Assembly (NCBI GenBank): GCA_934630985.1 | Contig: CAKTXO010000072.1 | Location: forward strand, 1 to 7,207 | DNA length: 7,207 nucleotides | Reading direction: 5' to 3' | DNA from: an uncultured Oscillospiraceae bacterium | GTDB lineage: Bacteria; Bacillota; Clostridia; Oscillospirales; Oscillospiraceae | Shown: piece by piece, positions 6,145 to 7,207 of the stretch | How positions within the stretch are numbered: the first letter of the stretch is position 1 | Layout of the letters: the number at the start of each line of letters is the position of its first letter | Position numbers and translations under genes: made by a program | Notes under the pieces: model-generated | Database searches by the model: none | What the model saw: the letters and a program-made list of their open reading frames with translations, nothing else | What the model was told of the DNA's origin: nothing

Positions 6145-7097
6145 TTCTTTTCTGCCCGGTCTGCCGTGACGGCGTAGGGGCTACGATACATAGCTTCCAG
6201 GCTTTCCACCGAATTGTACTGCTCCCCTATACAGAATTCCTTGGACCAGGTCATGTAATAGGCCCAGGGAATCCGGCTTTTCTCCAGCATCGAAACGTCC
6301 GGCAAATAACCCACCTCCGCCAGTGCCGCCACCTTATTTTTTGAGGTACCAGCCACCAGCTCCCGATAGCTTTCGGCATAATCCGTGGGGGCGTATTCCG
6401 GTAGGTACACGTCCACGGACACCACATCCACCCGGTCATCCCCGGGATAGGCCGCCCGGACAGGGCAGTTCCAGACCCACAGCAGGTTGTGCAAGCCCTT
6501 CACCTGGGTATAATAGTCAAACATCAGGCCATATAGCTTCGATGCCACCACCGGCCCCTTCCGTCCCCACCAGAACCAAGTGCCGTAGGACTCGTGGAAG
6601 GGTCGCCAGAGCACCGGGATATGCTCGTCCTGGAATTTTTGCAGCTCCCCGGCAATGGCGTCCATGTCATGATAGAAGGCCGCCCGCTCGTCGCTTCCTT
6701 CCAGGAGCACCCGCTCCGGGTCAAAGTCCGTATGCTCGGCATAGAAGCTTTTGTCCCGGCCGCCCATGGGAGAAAACCAGTGGAAGGACAATGTCACAAT
6801 GCCCTTTTCCTCCCTTGCCCACCGGCGGGCGGTTTCCATGGTGCCCCGGTTCTCCCGCACCTCCGTCAGGCAGGCTTCGGATGCGTCATCTTCGTTGATA
6901 TTGGGGCTGTAGGCCAGCATTTCAAAGCCCCGGAGGGCTGGCTTTTTCCCGGTGTGGCGGAAAATCCAGTCAATTTCCTCCATGGAGTTGGTCTGGGTAT
7001 GCTGGCCGGTGAGGATTTTCCTCCCGCCGATTTCGGACAGATAATTCAGGAGGGCTTTGGCCTCCGGCGTGGCTTTGAGGTCAACAGGCTGCTGCAA
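6141..7097 (-). CDS. GH26 beta-mannanase-type glycoside hydrolase, no signal peptide
   Basis: A family GH26 (clan GH-A, TIM barrel) retaining hydrolase, most likely acting on beta-1,4-mannan or manno-oligosaccharides. From the TTG start it is 318 residues, a complete single catalytic domain with no carbohydrate-binding module. Seen are GRKILTGQHTQ (25-35), the substrate-cleft segment SFHWFSPMGG (104-113), the acid/base motif LWRPFHE (163-169; Glu169) followed by YGTWFWWG (171-178), the nucleophile strand ALAEVGY (258-264; Glu261) and PWAYYMTW (277-284). Absence of a signal peptide suggests cytoplasmic processing of imported oligosaccharides. GH26 also includes lichenases and beta-1,3-xylanases, so the substrate is inferred. 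The start is ambiguous: an in-frame ATG at 7115 adds six residues but has no ribosome binding site and would lie about 9 bases from the predicted +1. The TTG at 7097 follows GGAGGA at 7 bases. No transporter, regulator or other mannan gene is visible nearby. Confidence 0.9.
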   Translation of the reverse strand: MQQPVDLKATPEAKALLNYLSEIGGRKILTGQHTQTNSMEEIDWIFRHTGKKPALRGFEMLAYSPNINEDDASEACLTEVRENRGTMETARRWAREEKGIVTLSFHWFSPMGGRDKSFYAEHTDFDPERVLLEGSDERAAFYHDMDAIAGELQKFQDEHIPVLWRPFHESYGTWFWWGRKGPVVASKLYGLMFDYYTQVKGLHNLLWVWNCPVRAAYPGDDRVDVVSVDVYLPEYAPTDYAESYRELVAGTSKNKVAALAEVGYLPDVSMLEKSRIPWAYYMTWSKEFCIGEQYNSVESLEAMYRSPYAVTADRAEKN

Positions 7098-7103
7098 GGC
7101 GGT

Positions 7104-7109
7104 TCCTCC
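7104..7109 (-). promoter_or_regulatory. Ribosome binding site favouring a TTG start for the GH26 gene
   Basis: GGAGGA on the minus strand ends 7 bases before the TTG at 7097-7095. If the ATG at 7115 were used, this purine run would instead be codons 3-4 (Gly-Gly). Confidence 0.7.
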
Positions 7110-7130
7110 AATCATTCTTACTATCTTAGG

Positions 7131-7159
7131 ATTATATCTTATTCCCGGTAAGAATACAA
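7131..7159 (-). promoter_or_regulatory. Promoter of the GH26 gene
   Basis: On the minus strand TTGTAT (7159-7154) and a perfect TATAAT (7136-7131) are separated by 17 bases. The predicted +1 is near 7124, giving a leader of about 27 bases to the TTG codon. I see no clear operator in the remaining bases up to 7207. Confidence 0.78.
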
Positions 7160-7207
7160 GTGTACTTCACAGGTCAGGGCTTTTCATTTCCAGTTTTTTG
7201 TGATATA

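Noticed and set aside
6594..7151. A plus-strand open frame opposite the GH26 gene.
   Set aside because: It covers the GH26 catalytic motifs on the other strand and the GH26 promoter, and has no recognisable motif of its own.
7154..7174. Partial dyad AAGT-GT-ACTT upstream of the GH26 promoter as an operator.
   Set aside because: The four-base arms are too short to separate from chance.

Overview
The window looks like chromosomal DNA of a Gram-positive gut-type anaerobe, most plausibly a Clostridia/Oscillospiraceae relative. This is inferred from moderately high GC, strong GGAGG-type ribosome binding sites, consensus sigma-A-like promoters, short intrinsic terminators, a secreted multi-Ig-domain protein and a GTCATTGCGAACCAG-type palindromic intergenic repeat. 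No genus can be assigned from the sequence alone.

Layout: (1) Bases 2-502, plus strand, hold the C-terminal two thirds of a polar-amino-acid ABC transporter ATPase, ending at a strong terminator (520-555). (2) Bases 503-1011 carry no gene. They hold a 227-bp MITE-like element made of nested inverted repeats (625-851), two copies of a 42-43 bp direct repeat (548-589, 851-893), and a terminator-like hairpin for the gene converging from the other strand (954-986). (3) Minus strand 1012-4530 encodes a 1172-residue secreted protein: signal peptide, a 9-residue Pro/Thr/Glu repeat stalk, and about ten tandem bacterial Ig-like (Big_2-type) domains. It has its own near-consensus promoter with an overlapping-dyad, operator-like site at +1. 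(4) Minus strand 4735-6059 is a two-gene unit: a 3'-truncated PssD/Alg14-type polysaccharide glycosyltransferase remnant whose stop overlaps (ATGA) the start of apbE, a flavin transferase lipoprotein. A strong terminator follows apbE. (5) Minus strand 6141-7097 encodes a GH26 beta-mannanase-type glycoside hydrolase without a signal peptide, probably starting at TTG.

All four minus-strand genes read the same way, in the order GH26, glycosyltransferase remnant, apbE, Ig-domain protein. Three promoters can be read: before GH26, before the remnant/apbE pair (its -35 overlaps the GH26 stop codon), and before the Ig-domain gene. No terminator is visible between GH26 and the remnant, so GH26 transcripts may run into apbE. 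The Ig-domain gene is insulated by the apbE terminator. Functionally the genes are a mixed set (amino-acid uptake, surface protein, flavinylation, mannan-oligosaccharide processing) rather than one pathway.

I see no convincing new multi-gene system. The items most worth a second look are the Ig-domain surface protein with its operator-like site, the palindromic element, and the deletion-like junction that placed apbE behind a glycosyltransferase remnant's promoter and translational start.
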